DNA of 39,244 nucleotides. It comes from a virus. The notes under the pieces are model-generated. The model was not told where the DNA came from and did not search any database. It saw only the letters and a list, made by a program, of their open reading frames with translations. The position numbers and the translations under genes were made by a program. Shown piece after piece: positions 31,271 through 39,244 of this stretch. The first letter of the stretch is position 1, and the number at the start of each line of letters is the position of its first letter. The DNA is taken from the IMG/VR virus record IMGVR_UViG_3300010233_000091, positions 1-39,244 of that record. The stretch is one strand, 5' to 3'.

Positions 31271-31295
31271 TCAGTGTTATTCCAGTGTTGTGGTA
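31271..31295 (+). promoter_or_regulatory. Paired AGTGTT motif, site 3
   Basis: TCAGTGTTATTCC (31271-31283) overlaps CCAGTGTTGTGGTA (31282-31295), the same two halves in the same order as at 18013-18047 but closer together. It sits in the gap before the acetyltransferase gene, followed by a pyrimidine-rich stretch as at site 1. The gap from 31258 to 31399 holds no gene I can support. Confidence 0.45.
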
Positions 31296-31399
31296 CTCCC
31301 TCGCTCTTTTCACCCTTCCGCCTACAGTCCCGCTAAACTGGTGCATGAAGCCCTCTTCCCAGGTCAACGTATCCGTGCGGGCGCGAGGGAAGGAGCCGA

Positions 31400-31903
31400 A
31401 TGATCGCTGAAACAGTAGAAGCTGTTGCTGTCGAAGTTACCGTCCTTCCGGTTTCTTACGCCGCGATTCTCGATGACCCTCGTGCTTCCGATTTGCTTCG
31501 TTCCTACGCCAAAGAATGCCTTGTTCCTGACGCTTCTCCGCAGCGGCCTTTGTACGAAGCGATGGAAAAAAGCGGTTCCATTCAATGCTTTGCGGCTTAT
31601 CTGAATGAGACCTTGCTGGTTGGATTTGTGTCGGTCATTTGCACTATCGTTCTTCACGATGGCCACTTTATTGCGGCCATCGAGTCCCTGTTTGCCGATC
31701 CCGCCTATCGCAGCACTGGCGCCGGCTTGATGCTTATCGCGGCTGCCGAGAGGTTCGCGACCGATCGTGGTTGCCGCTGTCTCCTTTCCTCAGCGCGCAT
31801 CGGCAGCGCTCTTGACCTGATTCTTACCCAGCGGGAAGGATACGATGTGACTCATCACCAGCATACCCGCTGGTTGAATGGGTATAAAGGAGGCCGGGAA
31901 TGA
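31400..31903 (+). CDS. GNAT-family N-acetyltransferase
   Basis: 167 residues with GGAAGGAG upstream. The acetyl-CoA site motif is ESLFADPAYRSTGAGLML (95-112), with the R-x-x-G-x-G/A loop in YRSTGAG; helix IAAAERFATDRG and strand CRCLLSS follow, then a GYDVTHHQHTRWL end. These enzymes move an acetyl group from acetyl-CoA to an amine; the substrate is unknown. It stands inside the virion module and overlaps the next gene by four bases (ATGA), so it is co-expressed with structural genes. Similar GNATs occur in this position in other podoviruses. Confidence 0.8.
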   Translation: MIAETVEAVAVEVTVLPVSYAAILDDPRASDLLRSYAKECLVPDASPQRPLYEAMEKSGSIQCFAAYLNETLLVGFVSVICTIVLHDGHFIAAIESLFADPAYRSTGAGLMLIAAAERFATDRGCRCLLSSARIGSALDLILTQREGYDVTHHQHTRWLNGYKGGRE

Positions 31904-32370
31904 ACACTTTAGCCACGCCTCTTTCTTCATCTGATGTTCTGGCCCCGCCTTCTCTTGAAACGCTTGACAAACTGGCTCAGGCTGACGCTTTGATTCGTGC
32001 CTGTCCTCAAGTTGAGATCGTCACGGAACATCTTCTACATGGCGGAATGTACGCACGGACGATTCGTCGCGGTCCCGGCGTCGTCGCAGTCGGCTCTTTG
32101 ATCCTTCGCGCTACGATTTTGATTGTCTCCGGCGATTGCACTTTGTTGGCCAACGGCCATGGGCGCAGATTCTGCGGGTACAATGTGCTTCCTGGATTGG
32201 CTGGCCGGAAGTCTCTCTCGCTTACCCATGGCGATGTGGAGATGACCATGGTTTTTCCGACAAACGCAAAAACTGTGGAAGAGGCTGAAAGAGAAATTTT
32301 TGGCGAGGCTGAGGATCTTATGTCTCGTAAAGAGGGTAATCAAAACCAAGTTACGGTCACCGGTCAATAG
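31900..32370 (+). CDS. Virion-module protein (LLHGGMYARTI family)
   Basis: 156 residues. The block VEIVTEHLLHGGMYARTIRR (residues ~38-57), then VGSLILRATILIVSGDCTL and the MTMVFPT segment at ~116, match a family I recall next to the GNAT gene in podovirus-like genomes. It has a jelly-roll/cupin-like strand pattern. Its role is unknown; a head- or tail-associated factor is plausible. ATGA overlap with the upstream gene. Confidence 0.65.
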   Translation: MNTLATPLSSSDVLAPPSLETLDKLAQADALIRACPQVEIVTEHLLHGGMYARTIRRGPGVVAVGSLILRATILIVSGDCTLLANGHGRRFCGYNVLPGLAGRKSLSLTHGDVEMTMVFPTNAKTVEEAEREIFGEAEDLMSRKEGNQNQVTVTGQ

Positions 32371-32381
32371 GAAAGGCCACC

Positions 32382-32951
32382 TTGTCAGGTACGATTTCAG
32401 CTACAACTGCCGCTCTAATCTCCGCCGCTGTCGGCGCGGCTGGGATCGGCACCGGTGTCTTTGAGTCGGTCAAATCCGGCGATGAACAAGCCGCGGCACA
32501 GGCAGCCAATCAGAAGGCTCTTCTTCAGCAACAGCAGGCCCAGGCGAATCAGGCCAATCTTTCGAAGCAGGAAGCAGTCCTTGGCGCCACAGGCCAGGCG
32601 CAGCAGCAAACCGGAGGTTCGTTGACTGATCCTGGTACTACGGCGCTGACCGATCTGTTGGCCGGCTACCCAGGATTTCAAAATGGATCAGGGACACAAA
32701 CGAATCCTGGTACCGGTACTGGAACCGGAACTGGCACAAGCGGGGTTGGCACTTCCGCTTCTTCAGCTCCCGGTTCAACTCCAGGGTCGGCCGATTCCTC
32801 GAATCCTATCGCAGCGATCCTCGCTGCTCTGCGCGGTCAGAGTGGCGGAGCCGGCGGCTCAGGGACTCCCGGCAACATCTCCGGCGGCAATTGGCAGACG
32901 CAGCCGGCCGCCCCACAAACTCAGTTTGAACTGGCCAACCCGCTGGTCTGA
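32382..32951 (+). CDS. Ejection-type virion protein (small)
   Basis: 189 residues from a TTG with GGAAAGG upstream. A hydrophobic ATTAALISAAVGAAGIGTGV start is followed by a glutamine-rich helix (QKALLQQQQAQANQANL) and then a glycine/serine/threonine repeat region (TGTGTGTGTSG). This pattern is typical of internal virion proteins that enter the cell with the DNA. Assignment is by position and composition. Confidence 0.55.
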   Translation: MSGTISATTAALISAAVGAAGIGTGVFESVKSGDEQAAAQAANQKALLQQQQAQANQANLSKQEAVLGATGQAQQQTGGSLTDPGTTALTDLLAGYPGFQNGSGTQTNPGTGTGTGTGTSGVGTSASSAPGSTPGSADSSNPIAAILAALRGQSGGAGGSGTPGNISGGNWQTQPAAPQTQFELANPLV

Positions 32952-32968
32952 AGAAAAGGAGTCATTCA

Positions 32969-33610
32969 ATGTCCGGCACACTTTCGGCCACTAGCGCATC
33001 CGCTCTCGCTCCCATCCTTCAGGGGCTCAATATCGGCTCGACTGGCTACAACCTCTACAATCAGTACAAAAACCAGCAGTATCAGAACACTTTGCGCGAC
33101 GACGCGCAGAATCCAGCCAAGGTCAATGCGCTGGCCGCCCAATACACTCAGCCACTGAATGCGGGCCTGACTGCCTCGGTCAACAATGCGACGCAGGCTC
33201 AGCTTGCCCAGGCGGGCTTGAGCGAGTCGCCTGCAATTGCTCAGACAGTTGAGGCCCAGGCGATCGCGCCGTACATTGAGCAGAACAAGCAAGCCGGGTA
33301 CGCAGATGCAATCCAGGCGCTCGGCCTTGGCGGCGGTGCGATTCCCCCGGCGTTGCAGCAACAAAATTCACTTTCCGCGTTGGCCAAGGCTTTTGCATCG
33401 CTCCCCAACGGCGCGGTTCGACTCAAGCAGCTTTTGCAGCTATCACAACTCAACCCATCTCCGCAATCGACCCAGCCGCAGTCTCCGGATCTCGGCGATC
33501 AGTTGATTCCGCAACAGCCACTACAGTCACTTGATTTGAGCAGTTTCTACCAGCCGGATTATGCAACAGCAGGTGGTGGAGACGGTAGCAGTTACGCAGA
33601 CTCAGACTAG
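32969..33610 (+). CDS. Ejection-type virion protein
   Basis: 213 residues, alanine- and glutamine-rich. The start (MSGTLSATSASALAPIL) echoes that of the preceding protein (MSGTISATTAALISA), suggesting a common origin. The middle is helical (LTASVNNATQAQLAQAGLSESPAIAQ). A glutamine/proline-rich C-terminus ends the protein. AAAAGGAG precedes the ATG. Probably part of the ejection complex. Confidence 0.55.
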   Translation: MSGTLSATSASALAPILQGLNIGSTGYNLYNQYKNQQYQNTLRDDAQNPAKVNALAAQYTQPLNAGLTASVNNATQAQLAQAGLSESPAIAQTVEAQAIAPYIEQNKQAGYADAIQALGLGGGAIPPALQQQNSLSALAKAFASLPNGAVRLKQLLQLSQLNPSPQSTQPQSPDLGDQLIPQQPLQSLDLSSFYQPDYATAGGGDGSSYADSD

Positions 33611-33625
33611 GAAAGGAAACAGCAC

Positions 33626-35053
33626 TTGGGATTCTGGAATGCGCTCTCGGCTCTTGCTCCAATCGCACCGGCTATGTCGGACGCTCAGGATATCCGCACC
33701 CAGCGTGCGCAGGACGCAGCAAAGTTTGCGCAGGATCAGCAACTGAGGGACGCGCAGTTGACCGCGCAGAAGCTGGCCGCACAGGGAGAGCAGCAAAGAA
33801 TCACCCAAGGCGCGCAGCCAGTAATCATCGGTGATCCTCAGTGGAACCCGACGACCCATTCAAATCAGGTCTTGACCTTCGACAAGAACACCGGCGCATT
33901 GGCCCTCAAGGACGCCCCTGGGGTAGACCCGTCCATTGTGGCCGACGACAAATATCAAGCCGCCAGGTCTGATTACAAAAAGGTCGCTGGTCGTGATCTC
34001 TCGCCGGAAGAAGACAGTTCGATATTTTTTCAAACCCACGGGTATAAGCCACCCACAGCTATGAGGCTTACTGCGCTTCCCGGTGCCGCTGGCCAGCCTC
34101 GCCTTGGCGCTGACGGCAAATCGTATGTCCGGGATATGTTTGACCCTTCAACCGGGCAGACTGTCGAAACGCCGATGCCTGCGGATTATAAACCTCCGCC
34201 GCCGAAGCCTGGTACTCCTCACCCAGGCATAGCCGCCGGCAAAAATGTCTTCGGCTTTTTCAACCCCGGCAAACAACAGTGGCAGGATGCTGCGGGAAAC
34301 GCTCTACCTGATTTCCGGCCGCAGCCATCTTTTGCAGAAACTGGGATGTACGAACCGACGGCCGCTTATAACCCGCAGACGCAGAGCATCGCTTTGGGAA
34401 GTTTTAATCGGCGGACCGGCAATCTGTCTTTTGCGAATAGCGCCGGAGCATCTACCCCTCTACCTCCTGCAATTGCCGCGACCATCGGCAAAGAGTTCTC
34501 TACTGCGCGCGACGCTCAAACACGGCTCCGCGTCATGCAGCAGAATGCGCTACAAGCCTATCAAGGCAATCAGCAGGCGATGGTGTCGCTTTTGATGAAC
34601 CACATCGGCATGACTCTTGGCGCGCAGAAAGGAACCCGAGTCGCCAAGTCGGTGATCGATGAAGCCCGTCAATCCGCGCCATGGGTGGATACGAAACTTG
34701 CAACGATAGGTCACCAAGACGCGAATGGAGATTTTATCTTTGACGGGGCCAAGGGAGGGATCAATCTCACCGGCGAACAAGTTGGACAGATGGTCGATCT
34801 CGCTAAACAGCGCAACGATCTCCAATGGCAGCAAGTCAAGGACACCGGAGCGACTTACGGCGTGGACCTGAGCGGGGCGGTTCAGCAAACGCAGGGTGCG
34901 GCTGCGCCAGGAGCGGGCGGGAAAAATACAGGAGGTGGAGGCAACACCGGTCAATTTGTCGTAATTGACCCCAATAACAAACCCCATCGTTTTGACACTC
35001 AAGCTCAGGCGGATGCTTTTCGCGCACTGCTTAAACCGGCGGCATCTAAATAA
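33626..35053 (+). CDS. Putative internal virion protein
   Basis: 475 residues from a TTG with AGGAAAGGA upstream. A hydrophobic, alanine-rich start (GFWNALSALAPIAPAM) leads into a long charged helix (RTQRAQDAAKFAQDQQLRDA). A repeat-poor central part follows and an IGMTLGAQKGTRVAK helix near 330. The C-terminus ends with QFVVIDPNNKPHRFDTQAQADAF. Composition and position between the other ejection-type genes fit an internal virion protein. Its stop overlaps the next ATG as TAATG. Confidence 0.55.
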   Translation: MGFWNALSALAPIAPAMSDAQDIRTQRAQDAAKFAQDQQLRDAQLTAQKLAAQGEQQRITQGAQPVIIGDPQWNPTTHSNQVLTFDKNTGALALKDAPGVDPSIVADDKYQAARSDYKKVAGRDLSPEEDSSIFFQTHGYKPPTAMRLTALPGAAGQPRLGADGKSYVRDMFDPSTGQTVETPMPADYKPPPPKPGTPHPGIAAGKNVFGFFNPGKQQWQDAAGNALPDFRPQPSFAETGMYEPTAAYNPQTQSIALGSFNRRTGNLSFANSAGASTPLPPAIAATIGKEFSTARDAQTRLRVMQQNALQAYQGNQQAMVSLLMNHIGMTLGAQKGTRVAKSVIDEARQSAPWVDTKLATIGHQDANGDFIFDGAKGGINLTGEQVGQMVDLAKQRNDLQWQQVKDTGATYGVDLSGAVQQTQGAAAPGAGGKNTGGGGNTGQFVVIDPNNKPHRFDTQAQADAFRALLKPAASK

Positions 35054-37677
35054 TGGCTCTTCAAGCGCAAGTCGATTACGACGCCCTGGCCGATAAGGCG
35101 AGAGGGAAGGTCGCTCCTGCGCCTAAGAAAGCGGCCGCCGTCGATTACGATTCGTTGGCGGATCAAGCGAGACAATCTGCTTCTGTGTCTTCCACTTCAA
35201 GCGCCCCCACCGGCCCATCTTATGCCGATCTAACGACTAATTCCGTCGATCCCGCCACCGGTAAGGGCTACGGTCTCTACCGTATGGGCAGTTACGATTT
35301 CAATGAGGGCCAAGTCACCAAACCGGAGATACAGGTTCCTTACAATCGGGTACAAGACGCGGCTGCGGCAGGCTACAAACTCCATCCCGATGAAACCGCT
35401 CGCTACCAGAATGACACCGCGCACAATGGTCGTGTTGCTCACGCGGCCACTTATGTCAAAGATTTGCTTTCACGTATGACGGAGCCGATGGCTGACACCC
35501 CGGTTGAAGGCAACGCATGGCAGAAAGCCAACGCCGCGATGTTTAATGTCGAAAAACTTCCGTTCAATGTCGTCAACCGGACTGCCCGTGGCGTGGTTGG
35601 TCTCCCTCAAGGTGTGATCAAAGGTGCAATCGATTTTACGCAGGGAGACCCCTCCGGCGTCGATCCATTCGCCATGGCTGAGAACTCTTACAAGGGGTGG
35701 CAGCAGGACACAGATACCCTCGGCCCGATGGCCGCGTTGGGAAATCTCGGCGGCGATGCGACCACAATGTACCTGGCTGGAAAAGCCGGTGCGCCGGTTG
35801 CTGAAGCCGGCACCAAAGCTATGTTGGATGTTACCAATCGGGCACGTAACTTCCCGGAAGCAACTATTCGTGCCATGACCAACACAGGTTCGGGTCCGAT
35901 CAAGAAACTCGTCAACGACACTCAGGTCGCAAACGAAGACATTGGCAAAACGAACGTGCTGGCTGACCAAAATCATAAAACTGACACCCAAAACGCTCTG
36001 CACGATCAGCAAGGTAAGGATATCGGCTATCAGCAGGACGTAGCCAGCAAAGCGCAGGAAATAAGCCAGGCAGATCAATCTGAGGCAGCCAGTCTCACTG
36101 CCAGGCAGCGGCTGGTTAATCAGAAAATTGCTGATGCCAATAAAGCTGTTCAAGCGAAGCATCAGGCGGTAGCGCAGCGAGTTCAGGCTGCTAACCAAGC
36201 GGCAGAGAACATGCTCGATCTTCGGCGTCAGCATGAGCAGGCGTATCAGCAAGCTACTGACGCTCACTACACCAAGGAAAACGCTGCTGACGTGCGAGGC
36301 AAAGCGGAAGAGAACTCCGCGTGGTCGGCATGGCGCCAAAAAATAGCAGGAAAAACTCTCGATGGCGGTCAGATTGTAGAACCGCTTCAACGGATTGCTG
36401 CTCTGTCTCCGGAAACTGCTCAGTTTTTGCGCAAACTTCAGGGCTCGCCTGAAGACGCTCCCATGGATTCACTTTACGCACAGGACCGGGCAGCGATTAT
36501 GAAAGCCCAGGGCTACAAAGGCGGGTACTTCGACTATCCAGCTCCGATCAGAGCACAAATCGACCGCATCGCTGCTTCAAGTGGCTTCGAGCCTGATCCA
36601 ATTGACTTCGACCCGCAGGCTGGAAAGCCTATCCCAATCGAGCAGGTGCATCGCGCCTCGTCGATTCTTCAAGGCTACATCCGTGAGGGAAGGTTTAACG
36701 GTAACGGCCCCTTGCGCGGCGAGATGAAGCAGTTGGCTAAAGTGTTGCGTGCGGCTGTGACTCGCGCTTCTGCGGAGGCCGGCGCAGCGCCAGAACTTGA
36801 TTCAGCACGTAATGCCACAATCACTTACCAAGGCGCGTTTGGCCGTGAAATCAAGCCTCAAACTACAGCCCGTACTATTCGTGAAAAACAGATCAATCCG
36901 GAGGCTTTTCAAACGCGCGAGGATGAGGCCAGGCTCGCCAAAACACGCAGTTACGACCCTACTTTGGTCGATTCATATCGACAGGTGAAAGCCGCGCGCG
37001 AGGCTTTGGATAAACTGCCTGACGAAGAATCGCTTCGTAAAAAACTGCGCCAGGTTCCGGCACCTCCAACCGTGGGCGATGCACGCCCTGGGTTTCGCTT
37101 AGTCGAACTTCCCAAGCCCGCTCCCGCGAGGCTCACTTCTGGATCTCCATCTGAGCGCGCAGCGCAGGCAGTCAAGCCGCCTGACAGGTCTAATTTTCCA
37201 GATCGACCGTCGCCCACGCCGAATAAAACTATTTCGGCATCAGATATTGCCGGCGCATATCGCGCTGCCGCAGATACTCGAATTGGTAAAATCGAGAACC
37301 GCGGCCAATGGGCTGCGACTTGGCCTTTATTCCAGGCTGCGCGCGCTCTTTGGGGTGGGCACATCCCTTCCATTCCCACAATGGGCTTGGAGTCGGCAGG
37401 AATGCTCGCCACGGTTAAAGCTACAACGAAGTTGTTGCGCTACCCACCTCTGATTAAGTTTTTGGAGCAGGCCAGGCCGGAAGACCTGGCCTCGATCCCA
37501 CCTGAGCTGCGTGGCGATCTACCCGGCCTGGTCGAACAAGCGAAACAACGCGGGATCAAGGTGTCACCGGCATTGGTCGCAGCGACGGCCGGAGTAGCAG
37601 GACAGCAGAATCGGCAGCCATCTTTCACCCCGGCCCAGGCTATCCAAGCCATGCAGCCGGCAGGAGCGATCCAATGA
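35053..37677 (+). CDS. Large ejection-type protein
   Basis: 874 residues. A DYDALADKARGK / DYDSLADQARQ pair in the first 45 residues is an internal repeat. A mostly helical centre follows (about 290-420) with long glutamine/alanine coiled-coil stretches (KIADANKAVQAKHQAVAQRV, NQAAENMLDLRRQHEQAYQ). The last ~60 residues end in a glutamine-rich tail. Podovirus ejection proteins of this size cross the cell envelope with the DNA. No lysozyme or transglycosylase motif was seen. It overlaps the next gene by four bases (ATGA). Confidence 0.6.
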   Translation: MALQAQVDYDALADKARGKVAPAPKKAAAVDYDSLADQARQSASVSSTSSAPTGPSYADLTTNSVDPATGKGYGLYRMGSYDFNEGQVTKPEIQVPYNRVQDAAAAGYKLHPDETARYQNDTAHNGRVAHAATYVKDLLSRMTEPMADTPVEGNAWQKANAAMFNVEKLPFNVVNRTARGVVGLPQGVIKGAIDFTQGDPSGVDPFAMAENSYKGWQQDTDTLGPMAALGNLGGDATTMYLAGKAGAPVAEAGTKAMLDVTNRARNFPEATIRAMTNTGSGPIKKLVNDTQVANEDIGKTNVLADQNHKTDTQNALHDQQGKDIGYQQDVASKAQEISQADQSEAASLTARQRLVNQKIADANKAVQAKHQAVAQRVQAANQAAENMLDLRRQHEQAYQQATDAHYTKENAADVRGKAEENSAWSAWRQKIAGKTLDGGQIVEPLQRIAALSPETAQFLRKLQGSPEDAPMDSLYAQDRAAIMKAQGYKGGYFDYPAPIRAQIDRIAASSGFEPDPIDFDPQAGKPIPIEQVHRASSILQGYIREGRFNGNGPLRGEMKQLAKVLRAAVTRASAEAGAAPELDSARNATITYQGAFGREIKPQTTARTIREKQINPEAFQTREDEARLAKTRSYDPTLVDSYRQVKAAREALDKLPDEESLRKKLRQVPAPPTVGDARPGFRLVELPKPAPARLTSGSPSERAAQAVKPPDRSNFPDRPSPTPNKTISASDIAGAYRAAADTRIGKIENRGQWAATWPLFQAARALWGGHIPSIPTMGLESAGMLATVKATTKLLRYPPLIKFLEQARPEDLASIPPELRGDLPGLVEQAKQRGIKVSPALVAATAGVAGQQNRQPSFTPAQAIQAMQPAGAIQ

Positions 37678-39244
37678 GAAAGTCCCTTCTATTTTCGCTC
37701 CTTGTCTTTTCTGCTGGCTTCCTTCCGGCTCAGATCCCCTCCGGCTACGTTCAAACCACGGCCACGGTTCCTTCTTTGGCCAACGGTTCCTACGGCGCCG
37801 CGTGGACGAATCTCTCCAGTTCGCCCCAGCTCGCACTCCTTGGCTGTGTCTCGACATTTCAGCAAACAGTCAACGGAAACTTCGATTCTTTCGGCCATTT
37901 TTCAGTTCTTCTCGCTGATGTGGCCCAGATTTGCCCCACACCGTCAACTTGGACATTCACGCTGACATTCTCCTGCTCCACGCCCCCCAACTCAGCTTTC
38001 ACCGTGCAAGTTCCTGTTACTGGCGGCGGTGGCACCGAGGATATCTCTGCCCAGATTACGGCGGCGTTGCCGTCAACTCCGTGCGGCGGAGGCGGTGGGG
38101 GAGGTCATGTAGAAAACGGGCTTGGGGGGCAGCCAGCGGCTTACAGCGGGCCTCTCGGCATAACATCTACCACCGTGGCTCCCGGCGCAGGCCCGATCAC
38201 CATCCCCGGCATAGTAGTCAATTCATCCAGCGCAGCGGCGGCGAATGTTACCGCCATCCAAGCCTGCCTGACCGCCGCATTGAACTGTATCCTCCCGGCA
38301 GGCAAAATCTACATCAACTCGTCGCTGGCCATCAACAGCAGCGGGACCATCCTGCAAGGCGCGGGCGGATACGGGCTGGTGGCTTATGTGGTCAATCCGA
38401 CCATACTCCAATACACCGCGACAAGCGGATGCGCGATCAATCAAAACTTCACAGCCAATGGCGGCATCGGGCAGGGCGTCCAGATTCACGACTTAACCAT
38501 CGTGGGTCCAAACAACGCGCAGAGCGGAAGCTGTAACTCGGCGATCAACCTGACCGGGACTGCGGTGGGGCAATCAACTACCAATTTCGACAAGCTCTAC
38601 AATCTGAACATCTCTGGATTCCCGCAGTGCCTTACTGGCAACGGCGTCGGCAACAGCGATATTTCGGTTTACTGCGTCGGCTCGCTCGCCAACTCGACCG
38701 GCTTGTGGCTGATAGACTTCGAGGGGTTGGGGGGCAACAGCAACAACTTCGATCTGACAGGCGAAGGGGCACCCAACAGCGATAACAACACCATAATCAG
38801 CAGCGCGGCGGGATTTTTCAAACTCGGCTCAAGCGGCAACAGCAACCATATCCGCACCCGCGACGTGGACGGCGTGAATTCCGTTATGTGGCTCGGCAAT
38901 CATGCCCTGGGCGCATACATTTCCGACGCGACAGTCGATATCGGGAATGCTGAGTCATTGCGCGGGCCGCTTGTGACGCTCGACCAGGGCAGCGAAGCCA
39001 TCGTCTCTTATGCGGAGACTCCATCGAATACGGTCTACATGGGGCCATTCTTCCAGTCGTACACGAATGCGCATCTGACACTGTTTGCCAACTCCGGGCC
39101 TAACCTGACTGCCGCACCCATTCTCACCGCAACGCAATCGACGGTGGGCGGCAACTCGCTGACCGGAACGGTCTGCTTCACAGTAGTACCCGCCAATTCC
39201 GCCTATACGGTGCCTGGAGGCAGCGCGACCTATTCCGTCAATCA
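37674..39244 (+). CDS. Tailspike-like beta-helix protein with signal peptide (partial)
   Basis: Open without a stop from the ATG at 37674 to the end of the window, 523 codons visible. The N-terminus is a signal-peptide look-alike: RKS, then LLFSLLVFSAGFLP, then AQ. After a GGGGGGG linker near residue 140 the sequence becomes a ladder of short turns with N, S, G and I/V (ITIPGIVVNSSSAAAANVTAI, SGTILQGAGG, LNISGF, NNFDLTGEG), typical of right-handed beta-helix spikes and pectate-lyase-like domains. Such proteins bind or cut surface polysaccharide. It directly overlaps the ejection gene. The secretion signal is unexpected for a virion protein. Confidence 0.7.
   Translation, partial: MRKSLLFSLLVFSAGFLPAQIPSGYVQTTATVPSLANGSYGAAWTNLSSSPQLALLGCVSTFQQTVNGNFDSFGHFSVLLADVAQICPTPSTWTFTLTFSCSTPPNSAFTVQVPVTGGGGTEDISAQITAALPSTPCGGGGGGGHVENGLGGQPAAYSGPLGITSTTVAPGAGPITIPGIVVNSSSAAAANVTAIQACLTAALNCILPAGKIYINSSLAINSSGTILQGAGGYGLVAYVVNPTILQYTATSGCAINQNFTANGGIGQGVQIHDLTIVGPNNAQSGSCNSAINLTGTAVGQSTTNFDKLYNLNISGFPQCLTGNGVGNSDISVYCVGSLANSTGLWLIDFEGLGGNSNNFDLTGEGAPNSDNNTIISSAAGFFKLGSSGNSNHIRTRDVDGVNSVMWLGNHALGAYISDATVDIGNAESLRGPLVTLDQGSEAIVSYAETPSNTVYMGPFFQSYTNAHLTLFANSGPNLTAAPILTATQSTVGGNSLTGTVCFTVVPANSAYTVPGGSATYSVN

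Noticed and set aside
35470-36390. 306-codon minus-strand ORF
   Set aside because: Antisense to the large ejection-type gene; membrane-like composition is a by-product of reversed alanine/glutamine codons.
1-39244. tRNA genes, integrase or attachment sites
   Set aside because: No cloverleaf-like sequence with a CCA-adjacent acceptor stem, no integrase motif and no terminal repeat was recognised by eye; a covariance search could change this.

Overview
The window reads as most of the genome of a tailed double-stranded DNA phage or prophage. It has tightly packed, almost entirely plus-strand genes, a complete packaging and capsid block (large terminase, portal, scaffold-like protein, major capsid protein), and a long series of virion genes. 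Nothing looks like a tape-measure or tail-tube gene. Instead there is a large beta-rich protein of the kind seen in head-to-tail closure of podoviruses, then four alanine- and glutamine-rich proteins typical of DNA-ejection proteins, then a beta-helix-like tailspike. A podovirus-like virion is therefore the best reading. The DNA is moderately GC-rich, Shine-Dalgarno sites are strong, and GTG/TTG starts are frequent. The host cannot be named from the sequence. No tRNA, integrase, polymerase or lysis gene was recognised.

Layout. 1-12059: about 25 short genes, most overlapping by 1-4 bases (ATGA, TGATG, TAATG), many with paired CxxC motifs. This arm also holds a HerA/FtsK-like ATPase with two C-terminal winged-helix repeats, a two-gene pair resembling a bacterial chromosomal pair, and a chimeric gene carrying a second copy of the terminase nuclease domain. 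12173-14712: a free-standing HNH/AP2 endonuclease gene directly before the large terminase. 14725-16162: small genes, two of them overlapping in different frames. 16124-17987: a divergent cassette of a minus-strand C5 cytosine methyltransferase, which carries a second long ORF in another frame, and a plus-strand zinc/HNH-like gene. 18110-22139: small virion-region genes and the portal. 22140-23440: an unusual stretch of tiny arginine/lysine-rich ORFs, hairpins and a 32-bp tandem repeat. 23441-27888: scaffold-like protein, major capsid protein, a small beta-rich protein, a terminator and a connector/adaptor-like protein. 28003-31257: a second HNH/AP2 gene and the large closure/tail protein. 31400-39244: a GNAT acetyltransferase, a small virion-associated family, four ejection-type proteins, and a tailspike-like gene that runs off the end.

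How it works together. The right-hand two thirds build the particle: terminase packages DNA through the portal into a shell of major capsid protein, the closure protein and ejection proteins complete the head-tail vertex, and the spike recognises the cell. The methyltransferase probably modifies phage DNA. The two HNH/AP2 genes look like selfish insertions placed immediately before essential virion genes. Most left-arm small genes have no assignable function.

Main leads: the chimeric terminase-nuclease paralogue, the dual-coding methyltransferase locus, the large terminase without an obvious start codon behind an HNH gene, the micro-ORF/tandem-repeat region, a 38-bp direct repeat flanking one gene, and a paired intergenic motif found at distant sites.
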